Counted from the stretch's first letter, positions 30,771 to 40,019 are shown. The stretch is DNA of 41,292 bases from Bacteroidales bacterium (GCA_017561155.1 JAFZDP010000080.1:1-41292); one strand, 5' to 3'. A program made the numbers and translations. The notes: generated from the sequence alone by a model not told the origin.

Positions 30771-33512
30771 TTGACCCGGAAAGTCCTAATAATAATGGCA
30801 CTTATGCTGATACCAACTATGCTGTCGGCGAAGGTATCTTATTGTGTATTAGTGGCGAATAAAACCGAACAGGATTCTGCAAAAGTGAAGAAAAGTTTTC
30901 AACAAAAGAAAGGTTCACAAATTGTTCGAGATTCGGTTGGTGTGAAGTCTTTTTTTGTCGAAAAAAAGAGAAATGTAATCGATACCGTGGTTGGTAATAA
31001 AAATGGAATTGAAGATTCTGTTGTTGAATTTGGAAAAGCAGATACATTGGCAGAATTGAAATTGTCTAAGAATGCCATAACAGATGTTATAAAATATAAA
31101 GCTAAAGATTCAATAGTAGTAGAACCAAACACTAAAAAGGCTTTTATTTATAACAATGGTAGTGTCGATTATCAAGATTTGAATCTGAAAGCAGATGATA
31201 TTTTTGTCGATTTTGACAAGCAGATATTATATGCACAAGGTGCTCCGGATACATCCGGAAGAATAAAGGGTAAACCTATTTTCAAACAGGGCGAGTCGGA
31301 GTATAATGCCAACAAGATTGTATATAACATAAACACCCAGAAAGGGATAATTACGGGAGTTATAACCCAAGAAGGGGATGGTTTCTTGCACGGCGATAAA
31401 GTGAAAAAGATGAACGACTCTGTAATGTATCTTAACAGTGGAAGATTTACCACTTGTAATCACGCAGAGCCGCATTTTGCTATAGAATTTTCTAAATCCA
31501 AACTTATCACCAACGACAAAATAGTTACAGGTCCGGCATATTTGAGTATTAGTGATGTGCCTACACCATTAGTCCTTCCGTTTGCTTTTTTCCCGTTCAC
31601 CAAGGGGCGAACATCGGGAGTGATAATTCCTTCGTATGGTTGGGCTAATAACAGAGGTTTTTATTTGCGTGGTGGTGGCTACTATTTTGCAATAAATGAT
31701 TATGTGGATCTTTTGTTGGCCGGTGATATATATACAAATTTGAGTTGGGCAATTAATCCTAAATCAAACTACTATAAACGTTATAAATACAAAGGCTCGT
31801 TAGATTTGAGATATGAAAGAACTAAATTGGGGATAAAAGAAACCGACTCGTATAGTGAGTTTGGAGATTTTAAATTGGCGTGGAATCACCAACAAGATCC
31901 TAAAGCAAACCCTAATAGTAGATTTTCGGCAAATGTAAACTTGGTAAGTAGAAACTATTCTAAATGGACATCAAACACGAACGACTATTTCAATAGTACA
32001 ACAAATTCAAGTATAGCATACTCTACAACATTAGGTAGTTATTTTAATTTTTCTGCAAATCTTGGCGAGTCGTATAACATAAACACTAGATTGATTGAAC
32101 TTAAATTACCTTCTATATCATTAAGTTCGTCTCAGTTCTATCCTTTCCGCAGAAAGAATCCAAAAGGCAGCTACAAATGGTACGAAAATATCAGTATGTC
32201 TTATATTATGAATGCATCTAATAATATTGCTACTTTCGACTCGCTATTGCTTACTGCTGATGTTTTTAAGGCTATGAAAAATGGAATATCTCATAGTGTG
32301 CCAATCTCTAGTTCTGTAAAAGTGTTGAAATATTTCAATTGGACCAATAAAATAACTTACAATGAAAGATGGCATTGGAGTACGATACGCAAAGAGTTGG
32401 ATCCTATAACAAATACTCCCGTAGTAGATACAGTAACAGGATTCAGAGCTAATAGAGATGCTACTTTCAATTCAACCTTAAATACGAGATTGTATGGTAT
32501 GTTCAATTTCAAAAAAGGGTTTGTCAAAGCAATAAGACATGTAGTGAAGCCATCGTTATCGTTCAATTTTAGACCGGATTTTGGTAATCCAAATTTAGGT
32601 TTCTGGCAAAGCTACACAGATACTTTAGGTATGGAACAACGATATTCCATATTCGAACAAAGTTTGTATGGTGGACCGTCTTATGGAAAAACAGGTAATG
32701 TCGGATTTAGTATCAGCAATAATCTGGAAATGAAAGTTGCATCGAAAAACGACACACTTTCGGATACAAGAAAGATAATACTTATAGAAGACTTAACGTT
32801 GGGAATGTCTTATGATATGGCAAAGGATTCTCTAAATTGGTCGTCGCTAACTGTGACGGGTAGAACTACCTTGTTTAAAAGTTTAGTTGTAAATTATAGT
32901 GGTTATTTCATTCCGTATGTATTAGATGACGAGGGAAATATGACCAATCAGTTCTTATGGGAAAAAGAAAATAGACTGTTTAAACGAAAAAATTCTCAAT
33001 GGAATATGCAGTTGAATTGGACGTTGAACTCTAACACATTTAAGGATAATGCTGATGCTAAGACAGAGCAATCTGCTATTCCTACTGAAGCAATGTTGCA
33101 AAGTCCGTTCAATAATCCTAACCAAATGTTGGGTAGTGTGGTAGATTTTTCTGTTCCGTGGAATCTTTCTGTGGCATATACTTTGAGTTTCATAAGTCAG
33201 TATTATGCTATGTTGATGGGTTATGAAACCGATGTAGTACAAACTGTGTCGGTAAGAGGCGATTTGAATTTGACAAAGAATTGGAAAATAGCTTTTACTA
33301 CCGGATTTGATTTCGAAACAAAGAAGATGTCATATACTTCGATAGATATATATAGAGATTTACATTGTTGGGAAATGAGATTTAATTGGGTGCCGTTTGG
33401 GTATTACAAAAGTTGGAACTTTACAATCAATGTAAAAGCAGGTATGTTGCAAGATTTGAAGTATAATATGCGTAATAGTTACCAAGATAATCAAAATTAT
33501 ATTTTGGAATAG
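30771..33512 (+). CDS. lptD: LPS-assembly outer-membrane protein LptD
   Basis: A protein of about 913 residues that should insert lipopolysaccharide into the outer leaflet. An N-terminal OstA/LptA-like periplasmic region (about 120-270: DLNLKADDIFVDFDKQILYAQG, GDKVKKMNDSVMYLNSGRFTTC) is followed by the LptD barrel, which begins around FFPFTKGRTSGVIIPSYG. Start choice is uncertain. The ATG at 30795 leaves an uncharged, very short signal. TTG at 30771 gives MTRKVLIIMALMLIPTMLSA, a complete signal peptide, and TTG at 30741 is also possible. The mazG-like gene follows after one base, so the two are cotranscribed. Confidence 0.88.
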   Translation: MTRKVLIIMALMLIPTMLSAKVSYCVLVANKTEQDSAKVKKSFQQKKGSQIVRDSVGVKSFFVEKKRNVIDTVVGNKNGIEDSVVEFGKADTLAELKLSKNAITDVIKYKAKDSIVVEPNTKKAFIYNNGSVDYQDLNLKADDIFVDFDKQILYAQGAPDTSGRIKGKPIFKQGESEYNANKIVYNINTQKGIITGVITQEGDGFLHGDKVKKMNDSVMYLNSGRFTTCNHAEPHFAIEFSKSKLITNDKIVTGPAYLSISDVPTPLVLPFAFFPFTKGRTSGVIIPSYGWANNRGFYLRGGGYYFAINDYVDLLLAGDIYTNLSWAINPKSNYYKRYKYKGSLDLRYERTKLGIKETDSYSEFGDFKLAWNHQQDPKANPNSRFSANVNLVSRNYSKWTSNTNDYFNSTTNSSIAYSTTLGSYFNFSANLGESYNINTRLIELKLPSISLSSSQFYPFRRKNPKGSYKWYENISMSYIMNASNNIATFDSLLLTADVFKAMKNGISHSVPISSSVKVLKYFNWTNKITYNERWHWSTIRKELDPITNTPVVDTVTGFRANRDATFNSTLNTRLYGMFNFKKGFVKAIRHVVKPSLSFNFRPDFGNPNLGFWQSYTDTLGMEQRYSIFEQSLYGGPSYGKTGNVGFSISNNLEMKVASKNDTLSDTRKIILIEDLTLGMSYDMAKDSLNWSSLTVTGRTTLFKSLVVNYSGYFIPYVLDDEGNMTNQFLWEKENRLFKRKNSQWNMQLNWTLNSNTFKDNADAKTEQSAIPTEAMLQSPFNNPNQMLGSVVDFSVPWNLSVAYTLSFISQYYAMLMGYETDVVQTVSVRGDLNLTKNWKIAFTTGFDFETKKMSYTSIDIYRDLHCWEMRFNWVPFGYYKSWNFTINVKAGMLQDLKYNMRNSYQDNQNYILE

Positions 33513-33513
33513 T

Positions 33514-33840
33514 ATGACAATAAAAGAAGCTCAAGATATAGTAGATAAGTGGATAAAGCAGTATGGTGTTCGTTATTTTAACGAACTTACCAATATGGCA
33601 ATTCTGACGGAAGAGGTTGGAGAGGTAGCTCGAATAATGGCACGAACCTACGGAGAGCAGTCTTCCAAAACAACCGATGCATCGAAACAACTGGCAGATG
33701 AACTTGCCGATGTTTTATGGGTGCTTATTTGTATAGCAAACCAAACAGGGATAAATCTGACAGAAGCTTTAGAAAACAATATAAAGAAGAAAACAGAAAG
33801 AGATTGTCGTCGACATTTGGAAAATTCTAAATTAAAATAA
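33514..33840 (+). CDS. MazG-like nucleotide pyrophosphohydrolase
   Basis: A 108-residue all-helical protein of the MazG-like family, which hydrolyses nucleoside triphosphates, often unusual or damaged ones, to monophosphates and pyrophosphate. Metal-binding residues appear as EEVGEVAR (an ExxE pattern) and DELADVLW (ExxD). The size fits the single-domain MazG-like or dCTPase/iMazG type; the substrate is unknown. The start codon lies one base after the lptD stop. Confidence 0.87.
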   Translation: MTIKEAQDIVDKWIKQYGVRYFNELTNMAILTEEVGEVARIMARTYGEQSSKTTDASKQLADELADVLWVLICIANQTGINLTEALENNIKKKTERDCRRHLENSKLK

Positions 33841-33853
33841 TAGCAGAATAGAT

Positions 33854-34165
33854 ATGGAAAAAATATATTTTAGCATAAGTGAAGTGGCAAATATGTTGGG
33901 TGTATCTCAATCATTGTTGCGTTTTTGGGAAACAGAGTTCGACTGTATAAAACCATATAAAAACAAAAAAGGAACAAGAAGTTATACAAAGCAAGATATT
34001 GAAATATTGAGGCGTATATATTATTTCACAAAGGAATGTGGTTTTACACTTGATGGTGCAAAAGAACAATTGAAGAAGAGAAATGATGTAAACGAAAAAA
34101 CTCAAATAATAGATACATTGACTGAAATACGACGTTTTCTGGTCGAATTGAAAGATGAGTTATAG
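33854..34165 (+). CDS. MerR-family transcriptional regulator
   Basis: A 103-residue protein with an N-terminal MerR winged helix-turn-helix: YFSISEVANMLGVSQSLLRFWE, then the wing YKNKKGTRSYTKQDIEILRRI. The remaining residues form a short coiled coil for dimerisation, and there is no sensor domain or cysteine pair for metals. Small MerR proteins of this kind follow lptD/mazG in other Bacteroidales as far as I recall; their targets are not known to me. It is 13 bp after the mazG-like gene. Confidence 0.88.
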   Translation: MEKIYFSISEVANMLGVSQSLLRFWETEFDCIKPYKNKKGTRSYTKQDIEILRRIYYFTKECGFTLDGAKEQLKKRNDVNEKTQIIDTLTEIRRFLVELKDEL

Positions 34166-34490
34166 TAATGCAAAATGTAAAATATTGAAGACATTTTGTT
34201 TTGCTGAGTAGATTTATATACGTCAATATGCCGGCATAATTTATTAACTAACAATATTCTTCAGAATAATATTTCTGATTGATTGGTGCTGTTTCAAAGT
34301 TACATAAGTTTTGTGAAGCTGAAGAATAGTAGTAAAGAATGGTTGTCAAATACTGTGATAACTTGTCATAATACATATAAACATACATTAAAGTGTGTAG
34401 AATGATTCTTCTCTAAAAGTTGTTCTTTTCAAAGTTTTGTTTTTTTGTAGGAGAAATATTGAAAAATCTATCCTGATGTAGCGAAAAATT

Positions 34491-34594
34491 CATCGTGATG
34501 TTTTGTTGTCTATATCACGATGCAGGGGATACCCACATCACGATAAAAATAAATCTCTTTAGAGATACGATAAAAATAAAGTTTCCATCGCGAT
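34491..34594. repeat. cluster of CATCACGAT-like elements
   Basis: CATCGTGAT (34491), ATCACGATG (34514), CATCACGAT (34536), AGATACGAT (34563) and CATCGCGAT (34586) lie 22-27 bp apart. The first is inverted relative to the second and forms a 9-bp inverted repeat with it. GATAAAAATAAA follows two of them. Confidence 0.65.
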
Positions 34595-34951
34595 AAAAGG
34601 TATAGTCTTTGTCGTTGTCGATGGTATATTGATTGTTCGAAATCTCTTTTATTGCCAAAATAAATCAATATTTGATCATATTATATTGTGTTTTCATTAT
34701 GGAATATTTTGTATCATTTATGGTTTTAAATGCTGTGTTTATAGTTTTAGTTTCTGATTTTCATTGTTTTATTTGAAAATTGAACAAAAAAAGCAGAAAT
34801 GAGGTGAAAAATCGGGAATTTGATAGGTAAAATGTAGATTTTTGCTACTAAAATAGGTCGAATTAAATGAAAAGAGAAAATATTTTTTTAAGTATATAGT
34901 TTTGTAAACAAGTATATTATAAAAAACGTTTCAATAAAAATGAAAAAAAAG

Positions 34952-34982
34952 TTTGTGGAGTAAGAAAAATGTTGTATCTTTG
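34952..34982 (+). promoter_or_regulatory. promoter of the tRNA-tuf operon
   Basis: TTTG (34952-34955), 19 bp, TATCTTTG (34975-34982): full consensus match, 45 bp before the first tRNA. Confidence 0.8.
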
Positions 34983-35026
34983 CATCTCGAAACAAGTAAG
35001 TGAGTTGTTTGAAAGAATGAATAAAT

Positions 35027-35100
35027 GCCGATGTAGCTCAGTTGGCCAGAGCACGTGATTTGTAATCTCGGGGTCGGGGGTTCGAATCCCTCCATCGGCT
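35027..35100 (+). tRNA. tRNA-Thr(TGT)
   Basis: A 74-nt cloverleaf. Acceptor GCCGATG pairs with CATCGGC, and T is the discriminator. The anticodon TGT (35061-35063) lies in loop TTTGTAA. The anticodon stem CGTGA/TCTCG has a central T-T mismatch. The T-arm contains GGGGGTTCGAATCCC. Confidence 0.95.
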
Positions 35101-35106
35101 CGCAAA

Positions 35107-35127
35107 CCTCAAACATAATGTTTGAGG
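35107..35127 (+). other. spacer hairpin between tRNA-Thr and tRNA-Tyr
   Basis: CCTCAAAC pairs with GTTTGAGG around ATAAT. There is no T-run, so it is likely a processing signal and not a terminator. Confidence 0.6.
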
Positions 35128-35133
35128 AGCAAT

Positions 35134-35215
35134 GGGGAAGTCGCATAGCGGCAATTGCAACAGACTGTAAATCTGTCCTCGGAAGAGTTCGGTGGTTCGA
35201 GTCCACCCTTCCCCA
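35134..35215 (+). tRNA. tRNA-Tyr(GTA)
   Basis: An 82-nt class II tRNA with a long variable arm. Acceptor GGGGAAG pairs with CTTCCCC, discriminator A. Anticodon GTA is at 35167-35169 in loop CTGTAAA. Confidence 0.95.
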
Positions 35216-35227
35216 CAAACAAAGTAA

Positions 35228-35300
35228 GCGGAAGTAGCTCATTTGGTAGAGCGATAGCCTTCCAAGCTATAGGTGGCGGGTTCGAGCCCCGTCTTCCGCT
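35228..35300 (+). tRNA. tRNA-Gly(TCC)
   Basis: Acceptor GCGGAAG pairs with CTTCCGC, discriminator T. The anticodon TCC (35261-35263) lies in loop CTTCCAA with stem ATAGC/GCTAT. Confidence 0.95.
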
Positions 35301-35319
35301 CGAGAGAAGCTACTGAAGT

Positions 35320-35358
35320 ACGGACGGGGGATAGGTGATCTTTTCGTTCGTTTTTTTT
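35320..35358 (+). terminator. attenuator-like hairpin within the tRNA operon
   Basis: ACGGACG (35320-35326) pairs with CGTTCGT (35345-35351), with more G-T pairs inside, and eight T follow (35351-35358). It lies between tRNA-Gly and the second tRNA-Thr, upstream of tuf. Confidence 0.5.
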
Positions 35359-35369
35359 GCTAAGCAAAA

Positions 35370-35441
<72 letters not shown>

Positions 35442-35578
35442 CGAAAAGAAACTTTTGCAGCAGCAAAGTACGATGAAAGAAGATTGGGGTAGTGTACCTA
35501 GTTTTCTTTAAATGGGTATGGTGTTGTAAGGTTTTTAAAAACAGAATATATTTATAAACATTTTAATACAGAAATACA

Positions 35579-36766
35579 ATGGCAAAAGAAAAATTCGACC
35601 GTTCCAAACCACACGTAAACATTGGTACAATCGGTCACGTTGACCACGGTAAAACTACTTTGACCACTGCTATTACAAAAGTATTGGCTGAAAAGGGTTT
35701 GTCTGAAGCAAAAGATTTTGATTCTATCGACTCTGCTCCAGAAGAAAAAGAAAGAGGTATTACTATTAACACTGCTCACGTTGAGTATCAAACTGAAAAC
35801 CGTCACTACGCACACGTTGACTGTCCTGGTCACGCTGACTACGTTAAGAACATGGTTACCGGTGCTGCTCAAATGGACGGTGCTATCTTAGTTGTTGCTG
35901 CAACTGATGGTCCTATGCCTCAAACTCGTGAACACATCCTTTTGGCTCGCCAAGTAGGTGTTCCAAGAATCGTTGTTTTCATGAACAAATGTGACTTGGT
36001 TGACGATCCTGAATTGTTAGACCTTGTAGAAATGGAAGTTCGTGATTTGCTTTCTTCTTATGAATATGATGGAGACAACACTCCAGTTATTCGTGGATCG
36101 GCTTTGGCTGGTTTGAACGGAGAAGCTAGTGGTATTAAAAACGTAGAAGATTTGATGGATGCTGTTGATAACTGGATTCCTCTTCCTCCACGTGATATCG
36201 ATAAAGATTTCTTGATGCCTATCGAAGACGTATTCTCAATTACAGGTCGTGGTACTGTTGCTACAGGACGTATTGAAACAGGTGTTATCCACACTTCTGA
36301 TCCTGTTGATATCATCGGTATGGGAGCTGAAAAATTGAAATCTGTTGTTACAGGTGTTGAAATGTTCCGCAAAATACTTGATACAGGTGAAGCTGGAGAT
36401 AACGTAGGTTTGTTGCTTCGCGGTATTGATAAAGATGAAATCCGTCGTGGTATGGTTATCGCTAAACCAGGTTCGGTTCATCCTCACAAGAAATTCGAAG
36501 CTACAGTATACGTATTGAAGAAAGAAGAAGGTGGACGTCACACTCCATTCGGAAACAGATATCGTCCTCAATTCTATTTCAGAACAACTGACGTTACAGG
36601 TGAAATCACTTTACCAGAAGGACGCGAAATGGTAATGCCAGGAGACAACTTAACAATTAATGTTGAATTGATTTCTGAAATCGCATTGAACGAAAACTTG
36701 CGTTTCGCTATCCGTGAAGGTGGTAGAACTGTAGGTTCTGGTCAGGTAACTAAAATTATCGAATAA
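35579..36766 (+). CDS. tuf: elongation factor Tu
   Basis: A 395-residue translational GTPase that delivers aminoacyl-tRNA to the ribosome. G1 is GHVDHGKT (19-26), G2 includes the RGITI segment, G3 is DCPGH, and G4 is NKCD. Domains 2 and 3 are complete through [10 protein letters not shown]. The gene lies between the Thr/Tyr/Gly/Thr tRNA set and tRNA-Trp, much like the E. coli thrU-tufB operon. Codon use looks more biased than in neighbouring genes, as expected for high expression. There is no SD; the start follows an A-rich leader. Confidence 0.98.
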   Translation: MAKEKFDRSKPHVNIGTIGHVDHGKTTLTTAITKVLAEKGLSEAKDFDSIDSAPEEKERGITINTAHVEYQTENRHYAHVDCPGHADYVKNMVTGAAQMDGAILVVAATDGPMPQTREHILLARQVGVPRIVVFMNKCDLVDDPELLDLVEMEVRDLLSSYEYDGDNTPVIRGSALAGLNGEASGIKNVEDLMDAVDNWIPLPPRDIDKDFLMPIEDVFSITGRGTVATGRIETGVIHTSDPVDIIGMGAEKLKSVVTGVEMFRKILDTGEAGDNVGLLLRGIDKDEIRRGMVIAKPGSVHPHKKFEATVYVLKKEEGGRHTPFGNRYRPQFYFRTTDVTGEITLPEGREMVMPGDNLTINVELISEIALNENLRFAIREGGRTVGSGQVTKIIE

Positions 36767-36783
36767 TAAGATATGAGATATTG

Positions 36784-36809
36784 TTAAGGCAAGAGAAATC
36801 TTGCCTTAA
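36784..36809 (+). other. hairpin with GAAA tetraloop between tuf and tRNA-Trp
   Basis: An 11-bp perfect stem (36784-36794 with 36799-36809) closes a GAAA loop. No T-run follows and the tRNA begins four bases later, so RNA processing is more likely than termination. Confidence 0.7.
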
Positions 36810-36812
36810 TCC

Positions 36813-36883
36813 AGGGGCATAGTTTAAGGGCAGAATAGTGGTCTCCAAAACCATTGATGGGAGTTCGAATCTCTCTGCCCCTG
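36813..36883 (+). tRNA. tRNA-Trp(CCA)
   Basis: Acceptor AGGGGCA pairs with TGCCCCT, discriminator G. Anticodon CCA is at 36845-36847 in loop CTCCAAA, with stem GTGGT/ACCAT. Confidence 0.95.
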
Positions 36884-36901
36884 CAAATTAAAATAATAAC
36901 G

Positions 36902-37117
36902 ATGTCAAGAGTAACTAATTACATAAAATCAAGCTATGAAGAACTTGTTAACAAGGTTTCATGGCCGTCAATGCAAGAACTCCAAAGTAGTGCTATAGTT
37001 GTTGCTGTAGCCGCTTTGATTTTCGCAATAATAGTGTTCTTAATGGATTTCGTGTTTGGAGCACAAAATTTAGGGTGGAAAGGCATCTTAGGATACTTTT
37101 ATGAAATATTCAAATAA
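36902..37117 (+). CDS. secE: preprotein translocase subunit SecE
   Basis: A 71-residue inner-membrane subunit of the SecYEG channel. It has a short amphipathic N-terminal helix (SSYEELVNKVSWPSMQEL, with the family VxWPS motif) and one membrane helix (about 27-48). The frame is open further upstream to 36854, but that part overlaps tRNA-Trp, so the ATG at 36902 is the start. nusG follows after 142 bp. Confidence 0.95.
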   Translation: MSRVTNYIKSSYEELVNKVSWPSMQELQSSAIVVAVAALIFAIIVFLMDFVFGAQNLGWKGILGYFYEIFK

Positions 37118-37166
37118 TAGGATTTCTGAAAAATGAAAGGCTTCATTGTCTTGCTTCCCAATATCG

Positions 37167-37182
37167 ATAAACGACCGTTTAT
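37167..37182 (+). other. palindrome between secE and nusG
   Basis: ATAAACG-ac-CGTTTAT lies in a 142-bp spacer that also has a 21-codon frame (37134-37199) with no recognisable product. Confidence 0.35.
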
Positions 37183-37259
37183 TGAGGCAGTGAGGTGAAA
37201 CTATTTTTTTGAGTTATTTTTAGTATAGATAATTACTGTAATTTTTTCAAGTCGAGGAC

Positions 37260-37805
37260 ATGAGTGAATTAGTAAAAAAATGGTATGTATTAAAGGCAAT
37301 TAGCGGAAAAGAAAATAAAGCTAAGGAGTATATTTTGAATGAAATATCTAAATTAGGTTTACAAGAGTATGTTTCGCAAGTATTAGTTCCCACAGAGAAA
37401 GTTTATTCTATTCGTAATGGAAAAAAAGTCGTAAAAGAAAGAAACTATTTTCCAGGTTATGTTATGATAGAGGCTGCTTTGGCTGGGGAAATAGTGCATA
37501 CTATTCAAAATATTCCTAATGTTATTGATTTTATACGAGAACGAGATGGAAGTCCTTCTCCTATGCGTCAATCTGAGGTTAATCGTTTGTTAGGTAATAT
37601 CGACGAAATGATCGAAGTTGGCGAAGGTATGAGTGATCCGTTTATTGTAGGGGAATCAGTAAAAGTTATTGATGGTCCATTCAATAGTTTTAGCGGAATA
37701 ATAGAGGAAGTTAATATCGAGAAGAAAAAATTAGTCGTTATGGTTAAGATTTTCGGACGTAAAACTCCTTTGGAATTAAATTTCGGTCAAGTAGAGAAAG
37801 AGTAG
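37260..37805 (+). CDS. nusG: transcription termination/antitermination factor NusG
   Basis: A 181-residue NusG that binds RNA polymerase and links it to Rho or the ribosome. The NGN domain fills about residues 6-110 ([32 protein letters not shown]), and a KOW domain follows ([19 protein letters not shown]). Its place between secE and rplK marks it as the housekeeping NusG and not a capsule-specific UpxY paralog. Confidence 0.96.
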   Translation: MSELVKKWYVLKAISGKENKAKEYILNEISKLGLQEYVSQVLVPTEKVYSIRNGKKVVKERNYFPGYVMIEAALAGEIVHTIQNIPNVIDFIRERDGSPSPMRQSEVNRLLGNIDEMIEVGEGMSDPFIVGESVKVIDGPFNSFSGIIEEVNIEKKKLVVMVKIFGRKTPLELNFGQVEKE

Positions 37806-37853
37806 TAGTTATCAAAATAATCGAATTTTACAATCAAATATTATTAATCAAAA

Positions 37854-38297
37854 ATGGCAAAAGAAGTTGCAGGATTGATAAAATTACAAATCAAAGGTGG
37901 TGCTGCAAATCCTTCACCTCCGGTTGGTCCGGCATTAGGTGCAAAGGGTGTTAATATCATGGAGTTTTGTAAACAGTTTAATGCTCGTACGCAAGATATG
38001 GCAGGTAAAATAACTCCTGTTATAATCACTGTTTATAAAGATAAATCTTTTGATTTTGTAATTAAAACTACCCCTGTTGCAATCCAATTGAAAGAAGCTG
38101 CAAAAATCAAAAGTGGTTCTGCTGAACCAAATAGATCAAAAGTTGCTTCAGTTACTTGGGAACAGGTTCGTCAAATTGCAGAAGTAAAAATGCCTGACTT
38201 AAATTGTTTCACTATTGAATCAGCTGTCAGCATGGTTGCAGGAACTGCAAGAAGTATGGGTATCACTGTTACGGGTGAAAATCCTTTCGCTAAATAA
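37854..38297 (+). CDS. rplK: 50S ribosomal protein uL11
   Basis: A 147-residue uL11 of the GTPase-associated centre. It shows the proline-rich N-terminal block [20 protein letters not shown] and the C-terminal rRNA-binding domain ending [13 protein letters not shown]. It starts the rplKAJL run, 48 bp after nusG and 17 bp before rplA. Confidence 0.97.
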   Translation: MAKEVAGLIKLQIKGGAANPSPPVGPALGAKGVNIMEFCKQFNARTQDMAGKITPVIITVYKDKSFDFVIKTTPVAIQLKEAAKIKSGSAEPNRSKVASVTWEQVRQIAEVKMPDLNCFTIESAVSMVAGTARSMGITVTGENPFAK

Positions 38298-38314
38298 TTA
38301 AAGTAAAAAACAAC

Positions 38315-39010
38315 ATGGCAAAACTATCTAAAAAACAAAAAAGTGCTTTAGCAAAGTTTGACAAAACTAAAGTTTATTCTTTAGAAGAAGCTGTATCAGT
38401 TGTAAAAGACATTACTTATACAAAGTTTGATGCTTCTGTTGATATTGATGTACGCTTAGGTGTTGATCCACGTAAAGCCAACCAAATGGTACGCGGTAGC
38501 GTTACATTACCTCACGGAACAGGAAAAACAGTAAGAGTTTTGGTATTGTGTACTCCTGATAAAGAAGAAGAAGCTAAAGCAGCCGGAGCTGATTATTATG
38601 GCTTAGATGATTACATCGCTAAAATAAAAGGCGGTTGGACGGATGTAGATGTTATAATAACCATGCCAAGTGTAATGCCAAAAGTTGGTGCATTAGGAAA
38701 AATATTAGGTCCTAGAGGCTTGATGCCTAATCCCAAAACAGGTACTGTTACTATGGAAGTTGGTAAAGCAGTTTTAGAAGCTAAAGCTGGTAAAATTGAC
38801 TTCAAAGTTGACAAGTTTGGTATTGTTCATACAGCAGTAGCAAAAACATCGTTCGACAATGAAAAAATTGTAGACAATGCACGTGAAGTGTTGCAAGCTA
38901 TAATTAAATTGAAACCATCTGCTGCTAAAGGTACATATTTGAAGAGTATTTATATCTCTAGTACAATGAGTGCCGGAATTAAAGTAGATACTAAATCCGT
39001 TAGCTTATAA
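38315..39010 (+). CDS. rplA: 50S ribosomal protein uL1
   Basis: A 231-residue uL1 of the L1 stalk: [35 protein letters not shown], and [18 protein letters not shown] are standard blocks. In many bacteria L1 represses its own operon by binding the mRNA; I did not identify an L1-binding element here. Confidence 0.97.
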   Translation: MAKLSKKQKSALAKFDKTKVYSLEEAVSVVKDITYTKFDASVDIDVRLGVDPRKANQMVRGSVTLPHGTGKTVRVLVLCTPDKEEEAKAAGADYYGLDDYIAKIKGGWTDVDVIITMPSVMPKVGALGKILGPRGLMPNPKTGTVTMEVGKAVLEAKAGKIDFKVDKFGIVHTAVAKTSFDNEKIVDNAREVLQAIIKLKPSAAKGTYLKSIYISSTMSAGIKVDTKSVSL

Positions 39011-39039
39011 ACAGTAAAAAGTAAATTTTCGAAGACATT

Positions 39040-39561
39040 ATGAGAAAAGAACAGAAAGCCCAACTAATAGACTCTCTTTACGAACAAGTTGCAAGCTATC
39101 CTCACTTGTATATCGCTGATATCGGAGGATTAGATTCAGTACAAACAAGCAAATTGCGTCGTTTGGCTTTTCGTAGAGAAGTAAAATTAGTTGTCGTTAA
39201 AAATACTTTGCTTATTAAAGCATTGGAAAAAACAGGTATCGATTATTCTGAATTGTATCCTGTTATAAAAGGCGAAACTGCGATAATGCTTTCGAACTCC
39301 AATAATGCTCCTGCTAAACTTATTAAAGAGTTTAGAGCTACTGCAGCTAAACCTCTTTTGAAAGGTGCTTATGTAGAAGAAGCATTCTATGTTGGTGATG
39401 AAAATTTGGAAACTTTGGTAAATATCAAGTCCAAAAACGAACTTATCGCCGATGTGGTTGCCTTGCTACAATCTCCTATCAAAAACGTTGTTTCTGCATT
39501 GCAATCAGGAGGAAACACATTATCAGGTGTTCTTAAAACTTTATCGGAAAAACCTGAATAA
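39040..39561 (+). CDS. rplJ: 50S ribosomal protein uL10
   Basis: A 173-residue uL10, the stalk base to which L7/L12 dimers attach. The N-terminal RNA-binding domain includes KLRRLAFRREVKLVVVKNTL, and the C-terminal helix ends ALQSGGNTLSGVLKTLSEK. The gap from rplA is only 29 bp, so the long structured L10 leader of E. coli is absent. A 14-bp palindrome follows the stop (39564-39577). Confidence 0.96.
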   Translation: MRKEQKAQLIDSLYEQVASYPHLYIADIGGLDSVQTSKLRRLAFRREVKLVVVKNTLLIKALEKTGIDYSELYPVIKGETAIMLSNSNNAPAKLIKEFRATAAKPLLKGAYVEEAFYVGDENLETLVNIKSKNELIADVVALLQSPIKNVVSALQSGGNTLSGVLKTLSEKPE

Positions 39562-39563
39562 AA

Positions 39564-39577
39564 GATGTTTAAACATC
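39564..39577 (+). other. 14-bp palindrome between rplJ and rplL
   Basis: GATGTTTAAACATC is a perfect palindrome three bases after the rplJ stop. Its role is unknown. Confidence 0.4.
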
Positions 39578-39621
39578 AAGTAAAGAAATAAATTGTAAAA
39601 CATAAAAAAAACAATAAAATC

Positions 39622-39996
39622 ATGGCAGATATTAAAGCTCTTGCTGAACAATTAGTAAACCTTACAGTTAAAGAAGTAAAAGAATTAGCAGACGTATTAA
39701 AAGAAGAATATGGTATTGAACCTGCTGCTGCTGCTGTTGCAGTTGCTGCTGCTCCTGCAGCTGGTGCTGCTGCTGAAGAAGAAAAAACATCTTTTGATGT
39801 TATTTTGAAATCAGCTGGTGCACAAAAATTAGCCGTAGTAAAATTAGTTAAAGATTTGGCTAGTTTAGGTTTGAAAGAAGCTAAAGAATTAGTAGATGCA
39901 GCTCCAAAGCCAGTTAAAGAAGGCGTTTCTAAAGACGAAGCTGAAGCTTTGAAAAAATCTTTGGAAGAAGCAGGTGCTGAAGTTGAAATCAAGTAA
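39622..39996 (+). CDS. rplL: 50S ribosomal protein bL12 (L7/L12)
   Basis: A 124-residue stalk protein. The N-terminal dimerisation helix pair (about 1-35), an Ala-rich hinge ([20 protein letters not shown]) and the C-terminal domain with [24 protein letters not shown] that contacts translation factors are all present. It lies 60 bp after rplJ and 115 bp before rpoB. Confidence 0.97.
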   Translation: MADIKALAEQLVNLTVKEVKELADVLKEEYGIEPAAAAVAVAAAPAAGAAAEEEKTSFDVILKSAGAQKLAVVKLVKDLASLGLKEAKELVDAAPKPVKEGVSKDEAEALKKSLEEAGAEVEIK

Positions 39997-40019
39997 CAAA
40001 ACGTTATTTGTATACTTAA

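Larger units (their letters stand above)
34166..35026. other. gene-free gap before the tRNA-tuf operon
   Basis: No gene is seen. It contains a cluster of ATCACGAT-like elements (34491-34594), long AT-rich stretches, and the operon promoter near 34952-34982. Confidence 0.6.

Noticed and set aside
35051-35070. Defective tRNA-Thr(TGT) because of a T-T mismatch in the anticodon stem
   Set aside because: The rest of the cloverleaf is perfect and, as I recall, similar anticodon arms occur in other Bacteroidota, so I regard it as functional.
37134-37199. 21-codon ORF between secE and nusG
   Set aside because: Very short, overlaps a palindrome and has no recognisable product, so it is not called as a gene.
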